A stretch of 64,000 nt of DNA from Anaerotignum propionicum (GCF_024461735.1 NZ_JANGAD010000005.1:1-64000), one strand, 5' to 3'. Counted from the stretch's first letter, positions 1 through 10,395 are shown. Program-made: numbers and translations. The notes: generated by a model not told the origin, from the letters alone.

Positions 1-2
1 CA

Positions 3-1856
3 GGAGGCTTTATAGGCCGAAGTTTATCGGGAGGATATATCGAGAATTGTGGTGCAAATGTAACTGTAGAAGGAGCAGAGAATGCAGGAGGTTATATAGG
101 CATTGCAGTTGGCGATGTTGCTGAGAAATTGATCAAGAATTGCTATGCAACGGGGAAGGTGCAAAGTACAAGCACCAGCGCATCATATGCAGCTGCAGGA
201 GGATTTGTAGGGGGAATTTCCGAGTATTCAAAATTTGCTATTGAAAACAGTTATAGTGTTGTGACTGCAAGTGTTTTAAATACAAGACGCCAGAGCTATA
301 TGGGAGGCCTGATCGGGGATTCAAGGAGCGGAGTAAGCAGAGTAGTAAACAGTTATTTCGATTGTGATGTATTGGGAATAGCAACGCCTGCGGAGCAAGG
401 TAAAACAACAGAAGAAATGAAAAATCAGGGTACATATGTAAACTGGGATTTCGATGGGGTTTGGAGCTTGAGAGATGGGGAGTATCCTAAATTAAGAACA
501 TTGGTTGAGAATCAATTGCATCAGGAGCTTGTTGCACCTACCAATATTATCATAACAGTTTCACCTATAGCAGTGAAACTGTTGTGGGATAGAGAGGAAT
601 TAGCTAATAAATACGTAATTAAATACAATGACACAACGGCAGAATCTGATAACAATGGAGCGTTGATTCAGAATCTTAATCCAAATAGTAAATATATAGT
701 GTCCATACGTGCTATAAATAATAAGGGTGAGAAAGGACCATGGAGTGATGAAATAGAAGTTATCACGTCATCAGCAGAAGAATTAACTCCCAAAGGTGTA
801 CAGGTTGTTGAGACAACCAAGGATACTATTTCACTTGTATGGGATGAAATAGTAGGAGTTTCAGAATATGAAGTGATGCATGGTGATAAGGATAAATTAA
901 CTGTAAAAGAAAATAGTGTTGTGCTAAGAAATCTTATACCAAATACTTCTTATAAAATAATAGTACGAGCGAAAACTGAGAAGTATGTGAGTAGCTGGTC
1001 AGGGGAGATTTCAGTTTTGACGGGAGATTATGTGCAGGCACTTGGAACAGAGGAAGATCCATATTTAATTTATACAGCGGAACAATTGATGAGTGTATCT
1101 GAAAAGCCAACAGCATGTTACAAGTTAATGAGAAATATTGACTTGCTAAATAATGAGTTCACTCCAATTGGAACGCAAGAAAATCCTTTTACAGGGATAT
1201 TTGATGGAAATGGATACACAATACAAAATCTTTCTATATCTTTGCCTGATGATAATAATATAGGACTTTTTGGATACATAGATAAAGGAACTGTAAAAAA
1301 TCTAACCATTAACAGAGTATATATAATAGGAAATGATAGGGTTGGAGCTCTTGCTGGATATGTTAACGGTGGTACCCTAGCAGATTGCAGCATAAAAGGG
1401 GTTAGGGATATTGTTTGCAAAGCAAATAATAATAACGCAAATCAAATTATTGGTTATGCAGAGCCTGGTACTGCAGTGACAAATTGTTTTATTGAGGATT
1501 TTAGAATCAGTGAGATGTTATCAACAAAAAAAGTTAAAGTGGAGGAAAAAAAGGATGTATTAGTAAATATAACGGCGGCGCATATGTCTAATGATCCTAC
1601 TAAAATTTATACAGTAACATATAATCCAGAAGAATTACAGTTAACAGATTTTGCTGCACAAACTACAGTGGAAAATATTCAAGTTGGGAATATTGAAGGA
1701 ACAGATATAAATATAGTATCAAATTGCGATGGGGTAATTACTTTTACTATTAATAAAAATAAATACAGTAGTAAAAGCTGGACGGGTGTCGTAACTCTTA
1801 TTAAATTCCATTCAAAAATAACAGGGGAATCTCAGTTATCATTTGAACAAAATTAA
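3..1856 (+). CDS. Surface/secreted protein with GLUG repeats and two fibronectin-III domains (5' partial)
   Basis: The reading frame is open from base 3, so the N-terminus lies outside the window. Visible order: GLUG-type repeats (glycine-rich GGFIG / GGYIG / GGLIG blocks with conserved NCYA or NSY), then two fibronectin type III modules (about bases 528-770 and 784-1025, each with the W..E...Y.V and PNS/TxY..V/I.A pattern), another repeat segment opening GTEEDPYLIYTAEQL with GLUG-like units, and a beta-rich C-terminal domain of about 110 residues recalling cohesin-like modules. GLUG and Fn3 domains are known from cell-surface adhesins; adhesion here is inferred. It ends 41 bases before the subtilase-Rhs gene on the same strand, so co-transcription is likely. 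No anchor motif is seen at the C-terminus. Confidence 0.8.
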   Translation, partial: GGFIGRSLSGGYIENCGANVTVEGAENAGGYIGIAVGDVAEKLIKNCYATGKVQSTSTSASYAAAGGFVGGISEYSKFAIENSYSVVTASVLNTRRQSYMGGLIGDSRSGVSRVVNSYFDCDVLGIATPAEQGKTTEEMKNQGTYVNWDFDGVWSLRDGEYPKLRTLVENQLHQELVAPTNIIITVSPIAVKLLWDREELANKYVIKYNDTTAESDNNGALIQNLNPNSKYIVSIRAINNKGEKGPWSDEIEVITSSAEELTPKGVQVVETTKDTISLVWDEIVGVSEYEVMHGDKDKLTVKENSVVLRNLIPNTSYKIIVRAKTEKYVSSWSGEISVLTGDYVQALGTEEDPYLIYTAEQLMSVSEKPTACYKLMRNIDLLNNEFTPIGTQENPFTGIFDGNGYTIQNLSISLPDDNNIGLFGYIDKGTVKNLTINRVYIIGNDRVGALAGYVNGGTLADCSIKGVRDIVCKANNNNANQIIGYAEPGTAVTNCFIEDFRISEMLSTKKVKVEEKKDVLVNITAAHMSNDPTKIYTVTYNPEELQLTDFAAQTTVENIQVGNIEGTDINIVSNCDGVITFTINKNKYSSKSWTGVVTLIKFHSKITGESQLSFEQN

Positions 1857-1897
1857 CTGTTAACTAAAAGTATAATAAAAATAAAGGAGAGTACAGT

Positions 1898-4800
1898 ATG
1901 CGTCTAATGAATAAGGCAGTCTCATTTTTACTGATTTTAAGTGTACTAATGGGCGCGTTTCCTTCAAGCATTGCATATGCCAATCAAGATATAGTTGCAA
2001 GTGATTTTTCACAAGAAAAGGAAGATGTATCAACTCATCTGGGGGATAAAGAAAAAATAATAGTAAAATATAAACAATTAGCAGAACCTTCAGCAGTTAT
2101 TGCAGACACTGAGGAAAAGCTGGCTAATAAAGAAAGCACCATTAAACAACCTGATACTAGTGGAACGGATTCAAAACTTCAATTGGTGGCAGAAGTGGAA
2201 TCTCTATCCTTACAGGTTATGGAAGTTGATGAAAGTATCGATATTGATGATGCGATTGAAACTCTGGAGAATAATCCGGAGGTAGAGTATGTACAGCCAA
2301 ATTACACCTTTGAAGAGTTAGGCTTTGATTCAGAACCCGACTTTGAACAGCAGTGGGCACTTAACAATAAAGGCCAAACCATTAATGAAGATAAGGGAAT
2401 GGCAGGTGTTGACTTAGGGGTATATAGCATTTCGGATAGTATGAATGCCAAAGATACAGTGGTTGTAGCAGTGATAGATACAGGGATAAATGTCAAACAT
2501 TCAGAGTTTAAAGGCCGAATAGTTTCAGGATGGGATTTTTATAATGACGATGCTTCGGTTTTCGATAAGGGAGATAGCTCTCATGGTACTGGCGTTGCCG
2601 GTGTTATTGCAGCCAATATTGATCATAACGGTATAGCTGGTATAGCTCAAAATGCTAAGATAATGCCTCTCAAATTTATGGAAAATGGTGAGGGGTATAC
2701 TTTTGATGTGATAAGAGCTATAGAATATGCCAAAGAAAGAGGCGTAAAAATTATTAACTGTAGCTTCGGTAGTAGAGAATATAATCCAGCGTTAATGGAG
2801 GTTATGGCTGAAAATAGAGACATACTTTTTGTTTGTGCTGCGGGTAATAATGGAGATTCCACTAAAATATATCCAGCAGCGTTTGATTTACCTAATGTTA
2901 TTTCAGTAGGTTCAATCAATAACAAAGGAGAACTTGCAAGTAAAAGTAACTACGGGAAGACTGTACATATTGCTGCGCCAGGAGAAAATATTTATACGAC
3001 TAAAAACGAAAATGACTATGGTTTTGTAAGTGGTACTTCTATGGCTGGTGCCTATATCTCGGGGGTAGCTGCATTATATAGTGGGAAATATCCCGATGTT
3101 TCTGCTGAAAATATTTCGCTGGCTCTAAAATCAAGTGGGGTTCAATTAGATGATATAAATGGAAAAACATTGTTTGGATTGGTTCAGCTTTCAAATTTAT
3201 TAGATGCATCAGACCTTGAGGCGGAAAATGGAAACGACTTAAATTTACCGTTTGAAGTTCAAAGCTTGATCAATGGCAGCAGACTTTATACTGATTTAAC
3301 AAATGATGAGAAGGAGCAGTTACTTTCGAATTTAGAGGTAGAAGATTCCAATATGGTTTTATGTTCAAATGTAGGGATCAGTCTAAAAGAGTCAATATCT
3401 TTAGCTCGGATTATGGGATTAGTTAATATAGATTTAGATAGCGCAAAAAAAATGATAAGTAATTTTTCATCTGATAAAGATGCGCTTTTACAAGCAAAAT
3501 TGTATGATCAATATATGCAAAAAATTTCCGCTGATAACAACGAAGATATTGAACTGTTTAAAGAGCTTTTATGTAGTGGATATAAAACAAAAAGCATACT
3601 TACTTCCTATCTAGTGGCGAAAACTTTTGAAATTGATATGAATACTATTATTCAAAAGCAAAACGGAATAGGAAATCCTGTTGAAGATGAAATTGGTACC
3701 TTTAGCGAGATGGCTATGTTTTATTCTGTGAATGAAGAAGTACTGATTGCAATTAGCCGGGTAAACGGCATAACCTTAGTGGAGATGCTGCAGATGATTC
3801 AAGATAAAAAGGATGAGCTTCATATTTCGTTTGAGGAAGAACTTCAAGCACTCACTGAAACTGAGGAAGATACAAACGATGCAGTGCAGGCATTACCTAA
3901 TGCACCGTTTCAGTATAAGGCTGGTATTAACGAAAATGTAAACCTAAATACTGGTGCTTTAACATATGAAGATACACTGGTAAGTCTGCCAGGAAGAAAT
4001 GGAATGGATCTAAATTTAGTTATGAAGTACAACTCAGCAGAAAGTTATTCTGCGGATAAAACCACTGTATATCCTCAAAAATACTTAGGAAAAGGCTGGT
4101 CTTTAAATTTTACAAAAATACTAACTGTTGATGATCAACAATTTGTTAGATTTTCAGACGGATCAACCTATAGAATAATTTCTGGAAAACTAGAGAACTA
4201 CAAACTACAAGATGTAACCTTAGTTCATAAGAATAAAGAATATGAGTTGGACTATGCCGACGGAAGAAAAGAAGCTTTTGACTCAATGGGTAATATCAGC
4301 CTAATGGAAGACCGTTTTGGAAATCAAATATCATTCAAAAAACAAGGTGCACAGTCTGTAATTATTACAGATAGTGTTGGAAAAGAAACGAAGATATATT
4401 ACAGTAGTGATGAAAATAGACTATATCAAATTATTTTACCTGATCGGTCTGTGATAAGCTTATATCTTGATGCCAACGGAAATCTTATTAAAAAAGAAGA
4501 CCAAGTAGGCAGAATTACTGAATATAAGTATTCTAGTCAAGAAGGAGAATTTTATGGCAGTAGTCGCAAGTATTCTAATTTGACATCAGTTCAATACCCA
4601 ACGGGACTTAAAGGTTTTTATGAATACGAATTGGTTAACATAAAAATTGCTGCAAATATATATTCTAAATATTATCGTATAAAGAACACATATAAAAAAG
4701 AGGGTATGGTGAATTATCTAAGCTCAACTTATGAGTATAATGGTTCTTATATGAATGCGGAATCAAATTATTCGACAACAGTAACTAATGCCTATGGTAC

Positions 4801-7800
4801 AAAGATTAACACAGTATTTGATTTTAAAAGTGGGAATAAAACTTCAGAGAAAGTAACTGTGGATGGGGTTATTGCGAAAGAAGTCGTTTATACATATAAT
4901 GCCAATGATTTACCCGTTAATATTAATACAAATGTATATAAGAGTGCTGTGGCTGGAAAGCATTTTATTGAATTATATACATATGATGACAAAGGAAATG
5001 TGTTGACATATATAAATCCCCTCGGAGAAGGTGATAGCAATTCGTCTGCATATAAGACAACATATACCTATGACCATCTTTTCAACTTAATTACATCTAC
5101 AAGTGTACAAAAGGATGATGATACGGTTGTAAAACAAGAAGCATCGCTAACGGGAAATAGGAAATCCATTCGAGAATTAAGAACATATGAAAATTCCCAG
5201 TTAAAGGTGTACAGCAAATTTGGCTATGATGATTATGGAAATATATTGAATTTATATCAAAATAAAACAGAAGATGATTGTATAACGCAGAGATATACTT
5301 ATGAAGATGGAGCATACTTGAGCAGTCAGACAATCGGTGATCATACAATAAACTACACCTATGATAAACTTGGACGGGTGGCTAGTGTAACAGATGCAAT
5401 CGGCAATACTACGAAGTATCAATATGACGATTTAGGGCGGAAGTTAAAAACGATAAACGCAGATGGTACATCTCAAGATTGCACATATAATGATACTGAC
5501 AATTGTCTAATCATAACGGATGAGAATGGTTATAAAAAGAGATATGAGTATGATTCCTTTGGAAATATTATTAAAGTTGTGGATTTAACTACGGATTGCG
5601 TTATATCAAAAAGTACTTATGATCAACTATTGAGGCTTAAGGAACAGTATGATGGAAATAAAATAAAAACTGAATATACTTATGATTATTTGAATAGACC
5701 TTTAACCGTTTTAAAGGGAGACTATCAGGAAACATATGAATATGATGATACGTTCAGCCTAAAGACTTCTAGAGAAATAAAGAGTATAAAAGGGGATAAA
5801 AATGCCCCGGATTCGACTGCTTTTAAAGATAAGGACTATCTAGGAAATGTAATAAAATCAGGGTATTTATCTAATAGCAATGAAATAGGGGTTACGAATT
5901 ATACCTATGATTATTTAGGGCATATGGTTAGTAAGGTCACAACGAAGGATCAATTAGAGGGATATCAATATACCTGCAAATATGAAACAGATTATGCAGG
6001 AAACGTATTAAGCGTAACCTATAGTGACGGAATCACGATAAAATCAAAGTATGACATGCTTGGACGAAAAATTCAGGATCAAGATGCCATGGGAAACCTG
6101 TCAAATTATGAATATAATGATATTGGTAATATTATAAAAACGGACAGGGCATTTGATAGCCGTAACGTATCTATTGAAAAGAACCAGTACGATTTAAACG
6201 GAAATCTAATCAAATTAAGTATATCTTCCAGCAAGCCCAATTCGGAACTGGAGTTTCAAAATACAGACTATGAGTATGACGATTGTAATAGACTGATTCA
6301 AACAACATCATATGATGGGAATCAATCCATCTGTACGGAGTATAGCTATGATGGACTTGGAAACCGTGTCATGATGAAAACGGGAAATGGAACCAGTACA
6401 TGGAAGTATGAATATGATAGTCAAGGTAGATTAAAGCAATATACAGATGCGTTGGGACAATCCGAATCATATCAATATGATGGAAATGGAAACATCATTG
6501 GTAAAACAGATAGGAATGGTAACGAAACAACAAATACATATAATGAATTGAATCTGTTGGTTTCAACATCAGTGGAAACCCAGCAAGGTGAAACAAAGAC
6601 AATCGGTTATTCCTATTCTCCCAGCGGGATGAAAACCAAAGAAACAAATGAAAATCTCACCACAGAGTATAAATATGATTGCAGAGGAATGGTCATTCGT
6701 GAAAAGAATGACCAAGGACAAGAAAAACAGTATCTTTATGACGATTTGGGAAATAAAACGTCATTTAAACTAATTTCCAACCGCACTTTGGAGTTGAATC
6801 TGTCATATCAATATGATACTTTAAATCGCTTACAAGCAGTTTTAGAAAATGGCCAGAAAAAAGCGAGTTATCAGTATGATCGAATGGGGAATTTAATTTC
6901 AGAAGTATACGATAATGGGATAGTTGTTTCGTATCTTTATAATGCTGCTAATTTAATGACCTCCATCAAAAGCGAAATCAATGGGGGATTGATCTCAGGC
7001 TATGACTATTCCTATTCTTTGGATGGGAATCAGATAGCAAAAAATGATCTTAGAGGCGAGCATGTTGAATATGTTTATGATGGAATTGGCAGACTGAAAG
7101 AGGAGGATACTACATCAAAGAATGGAACGAATGAAATTTGTACATATGATTATGATGCCAATGGAAATCGTATTCTCAAATTGGTCTCTGGGGATGAAAA
7201 TGCGAAAACGACGTATGAATATGACAAAAATAACAGACTAATTTCGGAGGAAACAAAAAAAGCGGATTCTGAATATCCAATTGATGTTACTGAATATTAT
7301 TATGATAAAAATGGAAACCAAGTTTCAAAATTATCGGGCACAATTGATTCCTTGGAAGGACAAGTATCTTCTGTTGGAATAGGAGAAAGCGGTTCGCTCT
7401 ATCAATATGAATTATTTCAATATGATGGCTGGAATCATTTAGCGAAGTATGAGACGGATGGAACCACTGCCCAATATACTTATGCTCCCAATGGTCTTAG
7501 AATGTCCAAAGAAGTAAATGGAGAAATGACAAGCCATGTTTGGGACGGCTCCAATATAGTGTTGGAGCTATATACTACGGGTAATGTGAAAAACAAATAT
7601 ATTAGAGGGAAAAGCTTGATAAAAACCGCTGATGATATATACTATATTCATGATGGTCATGGGGATATCACACAGCTAGCTAATCGCAATGGGGATATCA
7701 TTCAGGATTACGAATATGATGCATTTGGAGTAGAGACGACCGAAGAAGTATCCGATGCAACAGCACAATATAATCCATTCCGGTATTGTGGGGAGTATTT

Positions 7801-8608
7801 CGATGAAGAATTGGGATACATCTATTTAAGAGCAAGATATTATGAACCAAAGAACGGAAGAATGATAACGGAAGACCCGATTCAGGCAGGAGCCAATTGG
7901 TATATATATTGTGAAAATAACCCTAATAAACTTGTTGATCCTAGTGGCCTTATTCCGACAGCAGTAGAGGCTGCTGATATGGCCGAACAGATCTATAATG
8001 TAACTGTTGATGATATAGGCAATGCCTCTGTTTCTGGTGGTTGGATACTGGTTGATATAAAAACTGGTGGTGATAACATGAAAATGGGAGTTTATTCAAG
8101 AGAGAAGTCTGATGGAACAACAGAATATGCGTTAGTCAATAAAGGGACAACGTTGAAAAGTGGAAGTGACTGGAAAAATAATGCACAACAGCTTTTTGGC
8201 TCATCGGATGATATGAAAGCGTCAATTAAAAAGTCGAATGACTTTGTGGATAATCATTTGGACTACGAAATAACTATGGTTGGGCACTCTAAAGGAGGGG
8301 CAGAAGCAGCTGCAAATGCGGTGGCAAGAAACAAAAGCAGTATCATATTCAATCCTGCAACTGTCAATCTGGGGAAATATGGACTAAAAGCTTCTGGTTA
8401 TGATGCCAGTATGACTGCATTTATTGTAAAAGGTGATATACTAAATTCCACTGAAGGGTGGTTTAGTAAATCTATAGATAAACGGGTGTACTTACCTCAA
8501 CAGTACGGAGGGCGTTGGCATCAACTTTGGCAAACAAACGTAGTTCAAGGCGTAAAGAATCATTTGATGGGCGCAGTAAAAGAAGCATTGAAGGAAGCGG
8601 GGTATTGA
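1898..8608 (+). CDS. Secreted subtilase-Rhs/YD-repeat polymorphic toxin with lipase-like C-terminal tip
   Basis: A 2,236-aa protein. Residues 1-28 form a signal peptide (AYA-N site); a propeptide-like segment (about 50-150) precedes an S8 subtilase domain with triad Asp194 (VIDTGI), His229 (HGTGVAG) and Ser381 (SGTSMAG). After a linker, YD/Rhs repeats run from about residue 680 to the Rhs core (YLRARYYEP, DPIQAG) ending at DPSGL (2014-2018). The 218-residue tip holds GHSKGG with nucleophile Ser2131, the alpha/beta-hydrolase elbow of class-3 lipases. In Rhs toxins the conserved shell ends at this core and the variable tip carries the activity, so a lipid- or ester-hydrolysing toxin is inferred. 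A subtilase at the N-terminus suggests self-processing or release. The start has a good RBS (AAAGGAG). The downstream gene lies 4 bases away and is the likely immunity gene. Confidence 0.9.
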   Translation: MRLMNKAVSFLLILSVLMGAFPSSIAYANQDIVASDFSQEKEDVSTHLGDKEKIIVKYKQLAEPSAVIADTEEKLANKESTIKQPDTSGTDSKLQLVAEVESLSLQVMEVDESIDIDDAIETLENNPEVEYVQPNYTFEELGFDSEPDFEQQWALNNKGQTINEDKGMAGVDLGVYSISDSMNAKDTVVVAVIDTGINVKHSEFKGRIVSGWDFYNDDASVFDKGDSSHGTGVAGVIAANIDHNGIAGIAQNAKIMPLKFMENGEGYTFDVIRAIEYAKERGVKIINCSFGSREYNPALMEVMAENRDILFVCAAGNNGDSTKIYPAAFDLPNVISVGSINNKGELASKSNYGKTVHIAAPGENIYTTKNENDYGFVSGTSMAGAYISGVAALYSGKYPDVSAENISLALKSSGVQLDDINGKTLFGLVQLSNLLDASDLEAENGNDLNLPFEVQSLINGSRLYTDLTNDEKEQLLSNLEVEDSNMVLCSNVGISLKESISLARIMGLVNIDLDSAKKMISNFSSDKDALLQAKLYDQYMQKISADNNEDIELFKELLCSGYKTKSILTSYLVAKTFEIDMNTIIQKQNGIGNPVEDEIGTFSEMAMFYSVNEEVLIAISRVNGITLVEMLQMIQDKKDELHISFEEELQALTETEEDTNDAVQALPNAPFQYKAGINENVNLNTGALTYEDTLVSLPGRNGMDLNLVMKYNSAESYSADKTTVYPQKYLGKGWSLNFTKILTVDDQQFVRFSDGSTYRIISGKLENYKLQDVTLVHKNKEYELDYADGRKEAFDSMGNISLMEDRFGNQISFKKQGAQSVIITDSVGKETKIYYSSDENRLYQIILPDRSVISLYLDANGNLIKKEDQVGRITEYKYSSQEGEFYGSSRKYSNLTSVQYPTGLKGFYEYELVNIKIAANIYSKYYRIKNTYKKEGMVNYLSSTYEYNGSYMNAESNYSTTVTNAYGTKINTVFDFKSGNKTSEKVTVDGVIAKEVVYTYNANDLPVNINTNVYKSAVAGKHFIELYTYDDKGNVLTYINPLGEGDSNSSAYKTTYTYDHLFNLITSTSVQKDDDTVVKQEASLTGNRKSIRELRTYENSQLKVYSKFGYDDYGNILNLYQNKTEDDCITQRYTYEDGAYLSSQTIGDHTINYTYDKLGRVASVTDAIGNTTKYQYDDLGRKLKTINADGTSQDCTYNDTDNCLIITDENGYKKRYEYDSFGNIIKVVDLTTDCVISKSTYDQLLRLKEQYDGNKIKTEYTYDYLNRPLTVLKGDYQETYEYDDTFSLKTSREIKSIKGDKNAPDSTAFKDKDYLGNVIKSGYLSNSNEIGVTNYTYDYLGHMVSKVTTKDQLEGYQYTCKYETDYAGNVLSVTYSDGITIKSKYDMLGRKIQDQDAMGNLSNYEYNDIGNIIKTDRAFDSRNVSIEKNQYDLNGNLIKLSISSSKPNSELEFQNTDYEYDDCNRLIQTTSYDGNQSICTEYSYDGLGNRVMMKTGNGTSTWKYEYDSQGRLKQYTDALGQSESYQYDGNGNIIGKTDRNGNETTNTYNELNLLVSTSVETQQGETKTIGYSYSPSGMKTKETNENLTTEYKYDCRGMVIREKNDQGQEKQYLYDDLGNKTSFKLISNRTLELNLSYQYDTLNRLQAVLENGQKKASYQYDRMGNLISEVYDNGIVVSYLYNAANLMTSIKSEINGGLISGYDYSYSLDGNQIAKNDLRGEHVEYVYDGIGRLKEEDTTSKNGTNEICTYDYDANGNRILKLVSGDENAKTTYEYDKNNRLISEETKKADSEYPIDVTEYYYDKNGNQVSKLSGTIDSLEGQVSSVGIGESGSLYQYELFQYDGWNHLAKYETDGTTAQYTYAPNGLRMSKEVNGEMTSHVWDGSNIVLELYTTGNVKNKYIRGKSLIKTADDIYYIHDGHGDITQLANRNGDIIQDYEYDAFGVETTEEVSDATAQYNPFRYCGEYFDEELGYIYLRARYYEPKNGRMITEDPIQAGANWYIYCENNPNKLVDPSGLIPTAVEAADMAEQIYNVTVDDIGNASVSGGWILVDIKTGGDNMKMGVYSREKSDGTTEYALVNKGTTLKSGSDWKNNAQQLFGSSDDMKASIKKSNDFVDNHLDYEITMVGHSKGGAEAAANAVARNKSSIIFNPATVNLGKYGLKASGYDASMTAFIVKGDILNSTEGWFSKSIDKRVYLPQQYGGRWHQLWQTNVVQGVKNHLMGAVKEALKEAGY

Positions 8609-8612
8609 TGGG

Positions 8613-9188
8613 ATGAGGAAAATGATTATAGTGATTAGAGTTGTTTTACTTATTATATTTGCGATAGTTTTTTACGTTACTGTTTATCCGTGGTTAATGA
8701 TTGGTGTGGGTATAAATCTTTTGCCCAATCCACAAAAACCTGTAATCACATATGGTGAATTTCCATTTCGTTTAGTTTATGAGATTAATGGGGAAACAAA
8801 AGTAGTTGAAGATATTTTGATTTGTGAATATGATGGAATTGGAATGGATGAAGGACAAGGTAAGTATCGGAAATGGAAAGGGTATTTAGCGAGTGGGGAA
8901 GAGAGACTATTACTATTGGAAGTTGACAACCCTGCTGCTCTTAGGAGCAATAGAAAGGTTGTTAAACAAGAAATATATTATTCAACTGGAAGTGCACGAT
9001 ATTACATGGGAGATATGAAAGATTATGAAACGTATAAACAATCTTTTCCTGATGCATTATATTTTGAAAAATATGATGATGGAGGAACAAGTAATGGTGT
9101 AATTCGTGCAGATGAATTATATGAAAAGTATAGAATTAAGTTGAAAAGCTGGGACTATTCTCAACCAATAGAAAATGAATTTACTTAA
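8613..9188 (+). CDS. Putative membrane-anchored immunity protein for the Rhs lipase-like tip
   Basis: A 191-aa protein with one N-terminal transmembrane helix (about residues 4-30) and a soluble remainder predicted outside the membrane. No named family is recognised. It starts 4 bases after the Rhs stop, the classical position of an immunity gene, and a damaged relative (11346-11886) sits in the same place behind the second, broken Rhs tip. The tip/partner pairing is therefore duplicated as a unit, the main reason for the immunity call. Shared blocks include GEFPFRL, CEYDG.GMDEG, YYMGDMK, IIRADEL-like and the ENEFT end. A membrane-tethered outside domain fits a toxin acting on membrane lipids; this is inference. 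Translation is probably coupled to the Rhs gene, since the nearest purine-rich site is 17 bases upstream. Confidence 0.65.
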   Translation: MRKMIIVIRVVLLIIFAIVFYVTVYPWLMIGVGINLLPNPQKPVITYGEFPFRLVYEINGETKVVEDILICEYDGIGMDEGQGKYRKWKGYLASGEERLLLLEVDNPAALRSNRKVVKQEIYYSTGSARYYMGDMKDYETYKQSFPDALYFEKYDDGGTSNGVIRADELYEKYRIKLKSWDYSQPIENEFT

Positions 9189-9345
9189 ATGAGCACTTCA
9201 AGTTTTGTGTAAGGTCAAAATTCTAATATAATTTTATAAGGTATAGTTACTGAGGGCAGAACTGAATTTATACTGGTTCTGCCTTTACCTTAATTACTAC
9301 GAAGTATCTAAAGGGAAATTATCAAGAAACATATGTATGCAACAA
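9184..9345 (+). repeat. Rhs-tail repeat unit, copy 1, with terminator-like hairpin
   Basis: This begins at the 3' end of the immunity gene (ACTTAAATGA.CA.TTCAAG), runs through a GGCAGAAC / GTTCTGCC hairpin at 9255-9283, and ends in a short Rhs remnant (ACTACGAAGTATC, then a stretch matching the Rhs gene near 5716). Related copies lie at about 9352-9475 and 11884-12010. The hairpin probably ends transcription of each tip/immunity cassette. Confidence 0.75.
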
Positions 9346-9351
9346 TACGCT

Positions 9352-9475
9352 TAACTAATTAACATTTCAAGCAATTTTTGTGTAGAATTCAAAGCCTAAT
9401 ATAATTGTAACTAGAGGGTAGAACCGTTTTTTTCGATTCTGTCCTTGCTCAATTATACTAAAGGGAAATCATGAT
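9352..9475 (+). repeat. Rhs-tail repeat unit, copy 2
   Basis: A diverged copy of the unit at 9184: AACATTTCAAGCAATTTTTG, a GGTAGAAC / GATTCTGTCC hairpin around 9417-9444, then AAAGGGAAATC leading into an Rhs remnant. No immunity gene precedes it, so the cassette it once closed has been lost. Confidence 0.65.
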
Positions 9476-9600
9476 AAACGTCTGATGATATATACTATAT
9501 TCATGATGGTATGGTGATATCACACATCTGGCTCAATCGATAATAGAGATGTTATTAAGGAATACAGATATGATGCATTTGAGTAGCGAAGAGCCAAGAA
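9462..9600 (+). pseudogene. Rhs core fragment
   Basis: Matches the intact Rhs gene around 7622-7760: the segment encoding DDIYYIHDG, the following region with small deletions, and EYRYDAF (TACAGATATGATGCATTTG). It is out of frame and interrupted, so it cannot be expressed as Rhs. It supports past recombination between Rhs cores. It lies just upstream of the 9622 gene, as expected for a displaced tip whose toxin part has been lost while its partner remained. Confidence 0.75.
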
Positions 9601-9621
9601 GCAACAGTTTGGAGGTAAATA

Positions 9622-10149
9622 TTGATTCTAAATAAAGAAGGTTTTAAATTTAAAATTTTTGAAGTCGAATCAGAATCAGAATTAATTGTCGTATGTAACG
9701 AAAAACAATCGGCTATTTTAGGTTTAGATTCTGAAAGTAAAATGAAGTTCTATTTTATCGAATTTCAACAACAGAATTCAGAAAGGTTCTTTGGATTGGT
9801 TAACGGTGGACATGGAATTGAGCCAACTGTGGCTAAAATTGAAACAAAAGGTTTAGCAATAATATCATCTGATAAGTCTGTTTATTTAGTTGATTTAAAT
9901 GATTTACACATTATCACTCAAGTTATTTGTGAGTCCTTAGTTTATGATGTTCTTCTGATTCAAGGTAATTCGAGTCAAATTCTAATTATATGTGAATTAG
10001 AAGTAAGGTGCCTTTCTTTAGCAGGGTCTCAAATTTGGAGGTATGATTGTGATATTATTAGTGAATTTAAACTCTATGAAAATCATTTAGAGATATTTAC
10101 TGATGATGATAATGTTAAGATTTCTTTGGAAGACGGCAGTTTATTATAG
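9622..10149 (+). CDS. Orphan putative immunity protein of the Rhs array
   Basis: 175 aa. The TTG start at 9622 is chosen because GGAGGT (9611-9616) stands 5 bases upstream. No family is recognised. The protein is soluble with alternating beta-strand segments and repeated short motifs (ISSDKSVYLVDLND; IWRYDCDIISEFKLYENHL) that recall beta-propeller-like blades. No signal peptide or membrane helix. It follows directly after an Rhs core fragment, the place where an immunity gene stands in Rhs loci, so an orphan immunity role is inferred from position only. The reading frame is intact while its surroundings are decayed, which suggests selection for the protein alone. Confidence 0.55.
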   Translation: MILNKEGFKFKIFEVESESELIVVCNEKQSAILGLDSESKMKFYFIEFQQQNSERFFGLVNGGHGIEPTVAKIETKGLAIISSDKSVYLVDLNDLHIITQVICESLVYDVLLIQGNSSQILIICELEVRCLSLAGSQIWRYDCDIISEFKLYENHLEIFTDDDNVKISLEDGSLL

Positions 10150-10334
10150 GTGATTATAGTAAATCACTTACAAAGCACAAAGCACATGGAAAAATGGTTG
10201 GGAAGCAATCTTAACTCCTTTTTGGTACTACGACTATCTGGATTTTAGTCGTCGACATTGTCAACGAGGGGTATCATGTGTTATAATCCGGTCGCAACGT
10301 ACTGAGAGGTAAAATAGAATAAAAATTAGTGAAA

Positions 10335-10364
10335 GTCGTGAGCGCCTATTAGTTCACGGCTTTT
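10335..10364 (+). terminator. Hairpin terminator after the 9622 gene
   Basis: Stem GTCGTGAG (10335-10342) with TTCACGGC (10353-10360), one G-T pair, followed by TTTT. The same arrangement (CCGTGAG / CTCACGG) recurs at 13759, in both cases just before a serine-recombinase 5' remnant. Confidence 0.65.
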
Positions 10365-10395
10365 CGTATCCATAATTGAGAAAAGAGATTGATGT

